DNA of 6,482 bases. Origin: UBA4823 sp034436035 (lineage in GTDB: Bacteria > Chloroflexota > Anaerolineae > Anaerolineales > UBA4823). The stretch covers positions 1 to 6,482 of the forward strand of contig DAOTVW010000073.1 in NCBI GenBank assembly GCA_034436035.1, read 5' to 3'. The notes below the pieces were generated by a model, which had not been told where the DNA came from, did not search any database, and saw nothing but the letters and a program-made list of their open reading frames with translations. Position 1 is the first letter of the stretch. Every line of letters starts with the position of its first letter. Position numbers and translations under genes: made by a program. This document shows, one piece after another, positions 5,881 to 6,482 of this stretch.

Positions 5881-6482
5881 GTCATTGGGGAGGAGCGCAC
5901 TTGTCGACCGAAGCAATCGCCATGCCTGAGTGGGAGACTGCTTCACTTCGTTCGCGGTGACAACTACCGAACCGTCATCGGCGATGAGCGTTCTTCGCGA
6001 CCAAAGCATTCGCCATGCCTGAGTGGGAGACTGCTTCACTTCGTTCGCAGAGACAACTACCGAACCGTCATTGCGAGAGAGCGTTCTTTGCGACCGAAGC
6101 AATCTCCATGCCTGAGTGGGAGACTGCTTTACTTCGTTCGCTGTGACAACTACCGAACCATCATTGCAAGAGAGCGTTCTTCGCGACCAAAGCATTCGCC
6201 ATGCCTGAGTGGGAGACTGCTTCACTTCGTTCGCAGTGACAACAAACTGTCATTGCGAGAGAGCGTGCTCTGCGACCGAAGCAATCTCCATGCTCGGGTG
6301 GGAGACTGCTTCGCTTCGCTCGTCGTGAAAACAACCGAGCTGTCATTGCGATGGAGCGTTCTTTGCGACAGAAGCAATCTCTCTGCTTGGGCGGGAGACT
6401 GCTTCGCTTCGTTAGCAGTGACAACTACGAACCGTCATTGCGATAGAGCGTTTTTTTGGACAGAAGCAATCTCCATGCTTGA
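5881..6482. repeat. Tandem array of ~6.5 palindromic 93-bp repeat units
   Basis: Units begin (at GTCAT or its variant) at 5881, 5974, 6067, 6160, 6249, 6342 and 6434. Spacings are 93, 93, 93, 89, 93 and 92; the last unit is cut by the window edge. Each unit is an imperfect palindrome. The outer arms GTCATTGCGA and TCGCAGTGAC pair, and the inner arms GAAGCAATCTCC and GGAGACTGCTTC pair around a loop near ATGCCTGAGT. Units are joined by a short AACTACCGAACC-like linker. Units 2 and 4 share variants not seen in 1 and 3 (CCAAAGCATTCGCC), hinting at duplication of a two-unit block. The arms resemble dispersed REP/MITE-like palindromes. The array starts 82 bp after the permease stop and no transposase is visible. 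Confidence 0.93.

Noticed and set aside
5866..6225. Minus-strand open frame of 119 codons with 31-residue repeats
   Set aside because: It is the translation of the 93-bp palindromic repeats; it begins at a GTG lacking a ribosome-binding site and loses frame at the 89-bp unit.
6161..6424. Minus-strand open frame of 87 codons containing CHCERSEAVSHSG
   Set aside because: This peptide string is what the common REP-like palindrome gives in that frame; it overlaps the other false frame and has no protein family.
5881..6482. CRISPR array
   Set aside because: Whole 93-bp units are repeated with no unique spacers, units are too long, and no cas gene is visible.

Overview
The window looks like a bacterial chromosome segment, most plausibly from Chloroflexota (Anaerolineae-like). 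This is an inference from gene content and from a repeat type resembling the dispersed GTCATTGCGAG...GAAGCAATCTCC palindromes of many environmental genomes. No rRNA or marker gene is present to settle it.

Positions 1-3378 hold four genes on the minus strand. In transcription order they are a DUF89 family I protein (3378-2512), a HypE/PurM-like AIR-synthase-family protein (2458-1442), a DHPS-like MBL-fold metallohydrolase (1272-415), and an MFS transporter cut by the left edge (425-1). The last two overlap by 11 bp. A near-consensus sigma70 promoter (TTGATA, 17 bp spacer, TATAAT) lies upstream of the DUF89 gene. Its predicted leader of about 108 nt carries a strong hairpin. The set (putative phosphatase, ATP-using PurM-fold enzyme, metallohydrolase, transporter) looks like a small-molecule or metabolite-damage pathway, but the substrate cannot be read from sequence.

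Positions 3379-3675 are a divergent intergenic region. Two genes follow on the plus strand: a lipoprotein with a ferritin-like DUF2202 domain (3676-4446) and an ArsB/NhaD-superfamily (SLC13/CitMHS-like) permease (4569-5798). The 122 bp between them is unusually structured. A TATAAT hexamer is followed by a small hairpin and then by sequence that can fold into a compact three-way junction (4482-4557). That fold ends at the permease Shine-Dalgarno, making it a candidate cis-regulatory leader RNA.

Positions 5799-6482 hold no credible gene. From 5881 to the right edge there is a tandem array of about 6.5 copies of a 93-bp palindromic unit. Because 93 is a multiple of three, it creates artificial open frames with a 31-residue repeat on the minus strand.
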